A DNA stretch of 64,000 nucleotides from Streptomyces sp. DH5. Its GTDB lineage: Bacteria > Actinomycetota > Actinomycetes > Streptomycetales > Streptomycetaceae. The stretch lies in the NCBI RefSeq assembly GCF_020873915.1, contig NZ_JAHWGP010000014.1, positions 62,001 through 126,000 on the forward strand, read 5' to 3'. Under the pieces are notes generated by a model, which was not told the DNA's origin, did not search any database, and worked only from the letters and a program-made list of their open reading frames with translations. The translations under genes were made by a program, and so were the position numbers. Position 1 is the first letter of the stretch; the number at the start of each line of letters is the position of its first letter. Positions 20,348-27,859 of the stretch are shown in pieces.

Positions 20348-20947
20348 TCAGCGCCGCCGGTACACCAGGCGGCCGCCCACGACGGTGGCCACGCACGTGG
20401 ACGCGCCGTCCCTCACGAGGGCGTCCCGGTCGGGCACGTCGAACACCGCGAACCGCGCGGGTCTCCCGGCGCCGAGGCCCGGCAGCAGCACGAGGGGCAC
20501 CGGGGAGAGCGCCGGGGGCCCGGGCAGTGCGGCCGGACGCCCCGCCAGGACAAGCCCGGCCCTGCGCACCGCGTCCAGGGCCTCGCGGCTCCGCAGTTCA
20601 CCGGCGACCGCGACCGTCCCGTGCGCCAGCATGCGCTGTACTCCGCGGCGTGCGCTGGCGGCCCGCGCGGACGGTCCGGCGCCGAGGAGCGCCCGCGCCC
20701 GCTCCCCGAACACCGGCTCGGTACCGAGCCGGTCCGCCTCTCGCGGGTCGGGGTGGTACGCCTGCTCCAGCAGTTCCGGACCGTACGGGTTGAGCAGTCC
20801 GGGCGTCAGGATGCCGGGCCACCTCCGGGGTCGGGCGCCCGGATGACCGGCGGCCAGCCGTTCGTACGGACCGACGGCGGCGATGTGCGCGCCGTCGACC
20901 ACAACGGCGGCCTCGGGCGAGGCGTCGGCGGTGTGAAGGGTCAGCAC
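20348..20947 (-). CDS. Degenerate amidohydrolase-like protein next to mqnC
   Basis: A 199-residue protein that resembles the composite β-sandwich ends of amidohydrolases (imidazolonepropionase / aminodeoxyfutalosine deaminase type): [18 protein letters not shown] and [12 protein letters not shown] at residues 15-56, and a C-terminal [11 protein letters not shown] ... [15 protein letters not shown] strand pair. Where the family has the metal-binding HxH after GLVNA, this protein has Pro-Tyr-Gly-Pro, and most of the barrel (family length about 400-450) is missing. It starts at GTG 7 bases after mqnC, so the two are coupled. Catalysis is unlikely; a structural or regulatory role in menaquinone synthesis is inference. 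Confidence 0.7.
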   Translation of the reverse strand: MLTLHTADASPEAAVVVDGAHIAAVGPYERLAAGHPGARPRRWPGILTPGLLNPYGPELLEQAYHPDPREADRLGTEPVFGERARALLGAGPSARAASARRGVQRMLAHGTVAVAGELRSREALDAVRRAGLVLAGRPAALPGPPALSPVPLVLLPGLGAGRPARFAVFDVPDRDALVRDGASTCVATVVGGRLVYRRR

Positions 20948-20954
20948 GGGGACG

Positions 20955-22154
20955 TCAGTTGGCGGACAGGAGCTTCAGCTCCGGGTGGGCCGTGCCGCCC
21001 TCGATGGCGGTGGAGGAGATGTGGGAGACCACCCGGTCGTCGACCGGGTCGTTCGCCGGGTCGTCGTGCACGACGAGGTGCTCGTACGTCGTCGACCGCT
21101 GTGCCGGGACCCGGCCCGCCCTGCGGATCAGGTCGATGATCTCCAGCCGGTTGGAGCGGTGCTTGGCACCGGCGGAGGAGACCACGTTCTCCTCCAGCAT
21201 GATCGAGCCGAGGTCGTCCGCGCCGTAGTGCAGCGAGAGCTGGCCGACCTCCTTGCCGGTGGTCAGCCAGGAACCCTGGATGTGGGCGACGTTGTCCATG
21301 AAGAGCCGGGCGATGGCGATCATCCGCAGGTACTCGAAGAGGGTGGCCTGCGTGCGGCCCTTCAGGTGGTTGTTCTCGGGCTGGTAGGTGTACGGGATGA
21401 ACGCGCGGAAGCCGCCCGTGCGGTCCTGCACGTCCCGGATCATCCGCAGGTGCTCGATGCGCTCGGCGTTGGTCTCGCCGGTGCCCATCAGCATGGTGGA
21501 CGTGGACTCGACGCCGAGGCCGTGCGCGATCTCCATGATCTCCAGCCAGCGCTCACCCGACTCCTTCAGCGGAGCGATGGCCTTGCGCGGACGCGCGGGC
21601 AGCAGCTCCGCGCCGGCGCCGGCGAAGGAGTCGAGCCCGGCCGCGTGGATCCGGGTGATGGCCTCCTCGACCGACACCTTCGAGATCCGGGCCATGTGCT
21701 CGACCTCGCTCGCCCCCAGGCTGTGGATGACGAGCTGCGGGAACTCCTTCTTGATGGCGGCGAAGTGCTCCTCGTAGTACTCGACGCCGTAGTCCGGGTG
21801 GTGGCCGCCCTGGAACATGATCTGGGTGCCGCCGAGTTCGACGGTCTCCGCGCAGCGCCGCAGGATGTCGTCGAGGTCGCGGGTCCAGCCCTTCGCCTTG
21901 TCCTTCGGGGCCGCGTAGAAGGCGCAGAACTTGCACGCCGTGACGCACACGTTCGTGTAGTTGATGTTCCGCTCGATGATGTACGTCGCGATGTGCTCCG
22001 TGCCGGCGTACCGGCGCCGGCGTACGGCGTCGGCGGCGGCGCCCAGCGCGTGCAGCGGGGCGTCGCGGTAGAGGTCGAGGGCCTCTTCCGGAGTGATCCG
22101 CCCACCGGCGGCGGCACGGTCGAGGACGGTCTGCAGCTCGGCCTTCTCGGTCAC
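20955..22154 (-). CDS. mqnC: Cyclic dehypoxanthinyl futalosine synthase
   Basis: A 399-residue radical SAM enzyme of the futalosine menaquinone route that cyclises dehypoxanthine futalosine. The 4Fe-4S/SAM motif CxxxCxxC is C70-C74-C77 (NVCVTACKFCAFY). Other family blocks include GTQIMFQGGHHPDYG and STSTMLMGTGETNAERIEHL. The GTG at 22154 is chosen because GAAAGGGA lies 6-8 bases before it; a GTG 24 bases upstream would put that site inside the gene. The known Streptomyces coelicolor enzyme (SCO4550) has the same role. Confidence 0.96.
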   Translation of the reverse strand: MTEKAELQTVLDRAAAGGRITPEEALDLYRDAPLHALGAAADAVRRRRYAGTEHIATYIIERNINYTNVCVTACKFCAFYAAPKDKAKGWTRDLDDILRRCAETVELGGTQIMFQGGHHPDYGVEYYEEHFAAIKKEFPQLVIHSLGASEVEHMARISKVSVEEAITRIHAAGLDSFAGAGAELLPARPRKAIAPLKESGERWLEIMEIAHGLGVESTSTMLMGTGETNAERIEHLRMIRDVQDRTGGFRAFIPYTYQPENNHLKGRTQATLFEYLRMIAIARLFMDNVAHIQGSWLTTGKEVGQLSLHYGADDLGSIMLEENVVSSAGAKHRSNRLEIIDLIRRAGRVPAQRSTTYEHLVVHDDPANDPVDDRVVSHISSTAIEGGTAHPELKLLSAN

Positions 22155-22232
22155 CGGCGTCCCTTTCGCAAGGTTCACAGAGGTTGTGGACGGACCGATC
22201 CAGCGTACGTCAGCCGCCCGTGACGGCCGGCG

Positions 22233-22973
22233 TCAGGCCGCGTACGCCCCCATCAGCAGCCCCGCGAAGGCACCGCCGATCAGGAACGGACCGAACGGGA
22301 CGGCGGTCTTGCGTCCCGCCTTCCCGGCGACGACCAGCACGACCCCGTACAGCGCACCTGACAGGAACCCGGCGAGGGTGCCCAGCATCACCGCCGGCCA
22401 GCCGTACCAGCCGAGGACGGCGCCCGCGCCGAGCGCGAGCTTGACGTCGCCGAATCCCATGCCGCCCGGGTTGATCAGGTACAGCACGTAGTAGCCGGCG
22501 CCCAGCGCGAGGGAGCCCAGCAGGGCCGTCGTCCACGCTCCGGCGTGCTCCGGGAGGAGAGCGGTGAGGCCCAGCAGGACCAGGGCGGCCGCCGCGAACG
22601 GCAGGGTGAGCGGGTCGGGCAGCCGCTGCACCCGGAGGTCGACCACCGCGAGCAGCACCCCGACGGGTGCCAGCAGCAGCCAGACGGCCAGCTCGGGCCG
22701 GGTGCCGGTGGCGGCGGCGAGGAGGGCGCAGACCAGGGCGGTGACGACGACGGAGGCGGTACCCGGTCCGTACGGCGGCCCCGCGCACGGCCCGCATCGC
22801 GGGCGTCCGAGCCATCCGCTCATCGCGTGCCCCGCCGGACACGCCGCACGCCAGGGCTCGCCCGACGGGGCGGAGAACCGGTAGGCCGCCCGGGGCAGCA
22901 CCGCGCCCGCCACCGCGCCCCACAGCGCGGCGACGGCGACGGCGACCAGCGAGACGTACGGGCCGTCGCTCAT
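22233..22973 (-). CDS. A24 family prepilin peptidase-like membrane protease
   Basis: A 246-residue membrane aspartyl protease. The two catalytic Asp positions are D112 in VVDLRVQRLPD and D176 in the GxGD motif GMGFGDVKLA. It has about six or seven hydrophobic segments. A reduced N-terminal cytoplasmic domain keeps three Cys (C45, C60, C63), reminiscent of the zinc site of full TFPP enzymes. Members process type IV pilin-like or Tad/Flp pre-pilins. No pilin or tad genes are in the window, so its substrate is unknown. It precedes mqnC by 78 bases on the same strand. Confidence 0.85.
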   Translation of the reverse strand: MSDGPYVSLVAVAVAALWGAVAGAVLPRAAYRFSAPSGEPWRAACPAGHAMSGWLGRPRCGPCAGPPYGPGTASVVVTALVCALLAAATGTRPELAVWLLLAPVGVLLAVVDLRVQRLPDPLTLPFAAAALVLLGLTALLPEHAGAWTTALLGSLALGAGYYVLYLINPGGMGFGDVKLALGAGAVLGWYGWPAVMLGTLAGFLSGALYGVVLVVAGKAGRKTAVPFGPFLIGGAFAGLLMGAYAA

Positions 22974-23094
22974 CCGGTCACCGGCGGGACGGCGGCGGTG
23001 CGGGGACGGTGGTGTCGCGGCATGGGGAGCGTCCTGGGGCGAGGGGGGCGGGGTCTGTCGGGCCCTCAGATCCTAGGGACTTCCCCGGGCGCGA

Positions 23095-23129
23095 AAAAGG
23101 GCACCGGCCCCGTCCCGGATCCGGTGCCC
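23095..23129 (-). terminator. Intrinsic terminator of the GG-leader peptide gene
   Basis: On the minus strand GGGCACCGG pairs with CCGGTGCCC (arms 23121-23129 and 23099-23107) and is followed at once by five T residues. This is an unusually good Rho-independent terminator for a high-GC genome. It starts 18 bases after the stop of the small peptide gene, so that gene ends its own short transcript. Confidence 0.8.
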
Positions 23130-23146
23130 GTGCGGCCGCCGGCCCG

Positions 23147-23380
23147 TCAGTACAGCGTGGCGTGCAGGTGTCCGTCCACCGGGACGCCCCGGGCCGGGAC
23201 CGAGGCGCCCAAGCCCGCGGTGATGCCGAGGGCGCCGGCCTCGACGTGGACGCCGAGGGCGCCCGGCTCGGCGTGGACGCCGAGCCCGAAGGCGGCACCC
23301 GCGCCCGCCTGGCCGCCGGCGACGGCGTCCAGGTCGGCGTCGGAGAGCTCGGCGGTGTGGATGTGGGGGGCGAGGTGCAT
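23147..23380 (-). CDS. Small peptide with a double-glycine (bacteriocin-type) leader
   Basis: A 77-residue peptide starting at ATG 23380, with GAAGGGA about 10 bases upstream. Residues 11-23, ELSDADLDAVAGG, fit the double-glycine leader consensus LSxxELxxIxGG: L at -12, S at -11, D at -8, L at -7, V at -4, and GG at -2/-1. The 54-residue remainder is Gly/Ala/Val/His-rich with no Cys and hardly any Ser/Thr. It contains the imperfect repeats GVHAEPGAL and GVHVEAGAL. It has its own terminator. No modifying enzyme, C39 protease/ABC exporter or immunity gene is adjacent. Likely an unmodified secreted peptide; role unknown. Confidence 0.7.
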   Translation of the reverse strand: MHLAPHIHTAELSDADLDAVAGGQAGAGAAFGLGVHAEPGALGVHVEAGALGITAGLGASVPARGVPVDGHLHATLY

Positions 23381-23573
23381 GGCGCGCGTTTCCCTTCGGA
23401 GGACCGGATCACGTGGGGGAGACCCGATCAGAGCACGGGCCGGGAAGGGCGGCCGGCCGGTCGTCCGCCGCGCGGCACGCAGCTGGTCCGGCGCGTTCAC
23501 GACCCTGACACGGCGGTCACCCGTCGGCCCGGTCCTTCACGCGGACCGGCCCTCCGCCCGCCCTCCATCGGCC

Positions 23574-23619
23574 CTTTCGCACCCCTCCCGCGGCCGCCGG
23601 GAGGGCCGGGGCGCGAAAG
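23574..23619. repeat. Long GC-rich hairpin CTTTCGC ... GCGAAAG
   Basis: The arms 23574-23590 and about 23603-23619 pair imperfectly (CTTTCGC ... CTCCCG against CGGGAG ... GCGAAAG), giving a strong stem within the 360-base gap between the peptide gene and the kinase gene. It could be the terminator of the kinase transcript or part of the peptide gene's upstream region. Confidence 0.4.
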
Positions 23620-23656
23620 CTGTGCAGATCCGCGGAAGGTTCCGGGCCCTGCCCCG

Positions 23657-23735
23657 GGACGCCCGCCGTCGGACGCCCGCCGTCGGGCGGCGGGCGGCGA
23701 GCGGCGGGCGTCGGGCGTCGGGCGGCGGGCGGCGG
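23657..23735. repeat. GC-only short tandem repeat tract
   Basis: Two head-to-tail copies of GGACGCCCGCCGTC (23657-23684) are followed by irregular repeats built from GGGCGGC and GGGCGTC up to 23735, immediately after the kinase stop. The two halves are partly complementary and can fold into a strong hairpin. It is non-coding and probably slippage-prone; it may serve as a terminator for the kinase gene. Confidence 0.5.
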
Positions 23736-23740
23736 AACGA

Positions 23741-25477
23741 CTATTCGATCTTCGACAGCCGGGCCTTCGGACGCCCGGAGGGCTCGCTGTCCGACTCGTA
23801 CACGAGGTCGTCGCCGACCGGGGTGAGCAGGACCGTGTGGGGTTCCTGGTCGCAGACGCCGCGGTTGTCCTCCGCTCCGGCGGAGGTGGTGACGAGCCTC
23901 TTGTCCGTCACCTCCTTCAGGGTGAGGACGTCGTCGCAGGTGCCGCCGAAGATGTCCGTGTGCCGCAGGGTTCCCACCTTCTCGCCCACCCTGGCCTGCC
24001 GGAGCGTCACCCGGAACGTGCCGAGCGGAAGGGCGACGGTCGCGCGGGAGTTGGCCTGCCCCTCCCAGGTACCGAGGTAACCGGCGGGGACGGTGGGGAC
24101 CGGCGCCTGGGGCGCGGCGCTGTCGTCCGCGCCCGCGCCGCCGCTCGGGGACGTGCCCGGCAGCCAGTCCAGGAGGACCGCGGATCCGACGGTCACGGCG
24201 GCCAGCGCGCCCGCGACGGCGAGGGCGACCGTGCAGCTCACCCGCCGGCCCCTGCCGCCGGCACCGGGCGAGGCCGTGGCCGCCACGGAGACGGAGAGCT
24301 TCCCGGGACGATGACGGCCGTCCGGGCCCTCGCCCCCGCCGGCCCACCCGGTCGCCGGACGGGGGGTCGCGTACGGGTTCGCACCCGGGCCGTCGGGCGC
24401 GTCACGCGGCTCGGGGAGCACGGCCCCGCTCCGCTCCTCCCGCCCCGGCATCACCGGCGGCGGCCCGAAGACCCCGCTCGCCGCCCCCGCGGCGGACGGC
24501 CCCGTGACTCCCGTACCCGGGTGCCCGCTCACCGACGGCCTGCTGAACCCCAGCGGCCCCGAAGCCGGCCCCTTCTCCGCCGCCTCCAGGTTGAGCAGCC
24601 GCACCGCGGACCGGCTGACCTGTTCCACCAGGGGCCCCGGCAGCCAGCCGCCCGCCACCAGACGCGCGGCTCCGCCCTCGGGAGCGAGCCGCCGGGCCAC
24701 CTCGTCGGGGGCCGGACGCGCCGACGGGTCCTTGTCCAGACAGGCCTCGGTGACCTCGCGCAGCGCGCCGTCCAACTCCCCCAGGTCCGGCGGCTCGTGG
24801 ACGACCTTGTAGAGCAGGGCCGCCGAGGAGTCGCCGGGGAAGGGCGGCCGGCCGGACGCCGCGTACGCGAGGACCGCGCCGAGCGAGAAGACGTCCGCCG
24901 CGCCCGTGACGCCCTTGCCGAGGATCTGCTCGGGGGACATGTAGCCGGGGGAGCCGATCGAGACGCCGGTGGAGGTCAGGGAGGCGGTGCCGTCCATGGC
25001 GCGGGTGATGCCGAAGTCGATCAGCAGGGGGCCGTCGAGGGTGAGGAGCACGTTGGACGGCTTCACGTCCCGGTGCACCAGGCCCAGCTCGTGCACGGCC
25101 GTCAGGGCCTCGGCCAGCCCCGCGCCCAGGGTCCGCACGGAGTGGGCGGGCAGCGGGCCGGCGTCGGTGACGGCGGCCGCGAGGGAGGGGCCGGCCGCGT
25201 AGGCGGTGGCGACCCAGGGGACACGGGCCTCGGGGTCGGCGTCGAGGACGGAGGCCGTCCAGGCCCCGCCGACCCGGCGGGCGGCGTCGACCTCACGGCG
25301 GAACCTGGCCCGGAACTCCTCGTCCAGTGCGAAGTGCGGGTGCACGATCTTCACCGCGACGGTGCGGCCGCCGGCGCTGCGGCCCAGGTAGACGCGCCCC
25401 ATGCCGCCGGAGCCGAGCCGCCCGAGCAGCCGGTAGGGACCCACGACCGTGGGCTCGTCCGCATCGAGCGGCCGCAT
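23741..25477 (-). CDS. Membrane Ser/Thr protein kinase (PknB-like) with small extracellular domain
   Basis: A 578-residue Hanks-type kinase. The Gly loop is GRLGSGGMGRVYLG (19-32), the ATP lysine K43 (VAVKIV), the catalytic loop HRDVKPSN (135-142), DFG at 154-156, and the activation segment ends GSPGYMSPEQ. A Pro/Gly-rich juxtamembrane region precedes a single membrane helix at about 413-436. The extracellular part (about 465-578) is a small β-rich domain with two Cys (GGTCDDVLTL and NRGVCDQE) rather than PASTA repeats. It starts 72 bases after mqnA on the same strand. Targets unknown. Confidence 0.92.
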   Translation of the reverse strand: MRPLDADEPTVVGPYRLLGRLGSGGMGRVYLGRSAGGRTVAVKIVHPHFALDEEFRARFRREVDAARRVGGAWTASVLDADPEARVPWVATAYAAGPSLAAAVTDAGPLPAHSVRTLGAGLAEALTAVHELGLVHRDVKPSNVLLTLDGPLLIDFGITRAMDGTASLTSTGVSIGSPGYMSPEQILGKGVTGAADVFSLGAVLAYAASGRPPFPGDSSAALLYKVVHEPPDLGELDGALREVTEACLDKDPSARPAPDEVARRLAPEGGAARLVAGGWLPGPLVEQVSRSAVRLLNLEAAEKGPASGPLGFSRPSVSGHPGTGVTGPSAAGAASGVFGPPPVMPGREERSGAVLPEPRDAPDGPGANPYATPRPATGWAGGGEGPDGRHRPGKLSVSVAATASPGAGGRGRRVSCTVALAVAGALAAVTVGSAVLLDWLPGTSPSGGAGADDSAAPQAPVPTVPAGYLGTWEGQANSRATVALPLGTFRVTLRQARVGEKVGTLRHTDIFGGTCDDVLTLKEVTDKRLVTTSAGAEDNRGVCDQEPHTVLLTPVGDDLVYESDSEPSGRPKARLSKIE

Positions 25478-25542
25478 GGCGCCACCCCTCCCCCGTCACG
25501 CCCGGATACCGGAACCTTCCAGCAGCGTAGTGCGGTGGCGCC
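25478..25542 (-). promoter_or_regulatory. Inverted repeat GGCGCCACC ... GGTGGCGCC at the kinase start
   Basis: Nine-base perfect arms at 25478-25486 and 25534-25542 flank nearly the whole mqnA-kinase spacer. On the minus strand the second arm is directly next to the kinase ATG and covers its GGGAGGGG ribosome-binding region, so pairing in mRNA could hide the start. The loop is 47 bases, so an operator role is equally possible. Confidence 0.3.
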
Positions 25543-25549
25543 TCCGGCC

Positions 25550-26407
<858 letters not shown>

Positions 26408-26521
26408 CTAGCCCTCACCCGGACCGGAACACCCTTCACCCCCTTGTTCACCCTTGAACGAACTTGAGGGGTGGGGCGGACGGGGCCTGCAAACATTCGA
26501 GTGACGTGATCTTGACCTCTG

Positions 26522-26549
26522 TTGCGTCGAGCCCCCTGCGTGCTAGGCT
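26522..26549 (+). promoter_or_regulatory. Promoter of the cold-shock gene
   Basis: TTGCGT (26522-26527), a 16-base spacer and TAGGCT (26544-26549) resemble the principal Streptomyces sigma consensus TTGACR-N16-18-TAGRRT. A start near 26556 would leave a leader of about 150 bases before the csp ATG. A TTGACC at 26512 is too far from the -10 box. Confidence 0.45.
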
Positions 26550-26706
26550 CATCGCAAGTTGCAGTTTGGTTTCCCTTGCAGTACAGAGCCTGCGGAGCAT
26601 GTGACCGCGGGCTCTCGTCGTTCTCAGACGGATGCAGTTGTGCGGAATTGGTCTTCACACTTGCTGGTTCTGGAGCAGGGCAACCCTTTGGGCCCAAGGA
26701 GGGCTT
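26550..26706 (+). other. Long 5' leader of the cold-shock gene
   Basis: About 150 bases between the predicted transcription start and the csp ATG, less GC-rich than the surroundings and free of a convincing ORF. It ends in a good ribosome-binding site (AAGGAGGG, 26697-26704). Long structured leaders of this kind act as RNA thermosensors in E. coli cspA; that role here is by analogy only. Confidence 0.4.
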
Positions 26707-26910
26707 ATGGCTACCGGAACCGTGAAGTGGTTCAACGCCGAAAAGGGCTTTGGTTTCATCGCCCAGGAAGGCGGCGGCCCCGACGTCTTCGTCCACTACT
26801 CCGCGATCAACGCGAGCGGCTTCCGCTCGCTCGAGGAGAACCAGCAGGTGTCCTTCGACGTCACGCAGGGTCCGAAGGGCCCGCAGGCGGAGAACGTCAC
26901 CCCGGTCTGA
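26707..26910 (+). CDS. Cold-shock domain protein
   Basis: A 67-residue single cold-shock domain that binds single-stranded RNA/DNA. RNP1 is KGFGFIAQ (residues about 14-21) and RNP2 is DVFVHYSAI (about 26-34). The start follows an AAGGAGGG ribosome-binding site. Normal length for the CspA family. Transcribed alone between its own promoter and terminator. Confidence 0.96.
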   Translation: MATGTVKWFNAEKGFGFIAQEGGGPDVFVHYSAINASGFRSLEENQQVSFDVTQGPKGPQAENVTPV

Positions 26911-26942
26911 TCCTCCGATCCGGGAACGACTAGCAGTACCCA

Positions 26943-26980
26943 AGGAGCCCCGCGCCGTCAGGCGACGGGGCTCCTGCCTT
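26943..26980 (+). terminator. Terminator of the cold-shock gene
   Basis: AGGAGCCCCG (26943-26952) pairs perfectly with CGGGGCTCCT (26966-26975), followed by GCCTTTCC. It begins 33 bases after the csp stop codon. The following 220 bases up to the methyltransferase gene hold nothing recognisable. Confidence 0.8.
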
Positions 26981-27204
26981 TCCGCCCGACCGGCCGCCCC
27001 TCACCCGTCCGGCTCAATTTCCCGGCCCGTTGTGCGCCGGGATCCGCCCGGGCACGTGGGCCCGCTCCGTCCGGCCGGCGGCACCGTCGGCGTGTCGTTC
27101 ACCCGGTCGCCACGCACCCGCGACCGAGGACGGAGGACCCCGCGAGACGGCAGGGCCACGGCTCCGGCCGGGCCTGTCGGTGGCGGCGTATAGGGTCCCC
27201 GCCC

Positions 27205-27858
27205 ATGACACCCCCCGACGCTCACCACACGGTCGCGACCCGTACCTTCTACGACGCCATCGCCGAGGACTACGCCGTCGAGTTCCGTGACGTCCTCGCC
27301 CGGCTTCCCCTGGACCGGGCGCTCCTGGCCGGATTCGCCGAGCTGGTCGGCAAGGGCGGCCGGGTGGCCGACCTGGGCTGCGGCCCGGGGCGGGTGACCG
27401 CCCACCTGGCCTCCCTCGGCCTGGCCGTCTTCGGCGTGGACCTCTCGGAGTCGATGCTCGCGATCGCCCGCCGCGAGAACCCGGGACTGCGCTTCGAGCA
27501 GGGCTCGATGCAGCGCCTGGACCTCCCCGACGGCTCCCTCGACGGCGTCGTCTCCTACTACTCCACCATCCACACCCCGCAGGACGAACTGCCGGCCCTC
27601 TACGCCGAGTTCCGCCGGGTGCTGGCCCCCGGCGGCCACCTCCTGCTCGCCTTCCAGGCCGGCGACGAACCACGCCGGTACGAGAGCGCCTTCGGCCACC
27701 GGGTCGCCCTCGACTTCCGGCGCATGCGTCCGGAACGCGTCGCCGCTCTCCTGGAAGCGGCCGGCTGCACCGTCCTCCAGCACTCGGTGCGCGCGGCCGA
27801 CACCGCACACGGCGAGACGACCCCCCACGCGTTCCTCATCGCCCGCACGCCGGCCTGA
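27205..27858 (+). CDS. Class I SAM-dependent methyltransferase
   Basis: A 217-residue methyltransferase of the UbiE/methyltransferase-11 type. Motif I is GGRVADLGCGPGRVTAHLA (51-69), the acidic end of β2 is FGVDLSESML (76-85), and the post-motif region is DGVVSYYSTIHT and LAPGGHLLLAFQ. The substrate is not evident; the neighbour is an acyl-CoA ligase gene on the opposite strand whose stop nearly touches it. Codon use is like the rest of the chromosome. Confidence 0.87.
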   Translation: MTPPDAHHTVATRTFYDAIAEDYAVEFRDVLARLPLDRALLAGFAELVGKGGRVADLGCGPGRVTAHLASLGLAVFGVDLSESMLAIARRENPGLRFEQGSMQRLDLPDGSLDGVVSYYSTIHTPQDELPALYAEFRRVLAPGGHLLLAFQAGDEPRRYESAFGHRVALDFRRMRPERVAALLEAAGCTVLQHSVRAADTAHGETTPHAFLIARTPA

Positions 27859-27859
27859 C

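Noticed and set aside
22978-23412. 144-residue alternative frame over the GG-leader peptide
   Set aside because: It is Pro/Ser/Arg-rich out-of-frame translation; the terminator at 23095-23129 would lie inside it.
22545-24080. 511-residue plus-strand open frame opposite the A24 peptidase and peptide gene
   Set aside because: Shadow frame with Arg/Gly-rich composition; the minus-strand genes have clear motifs.
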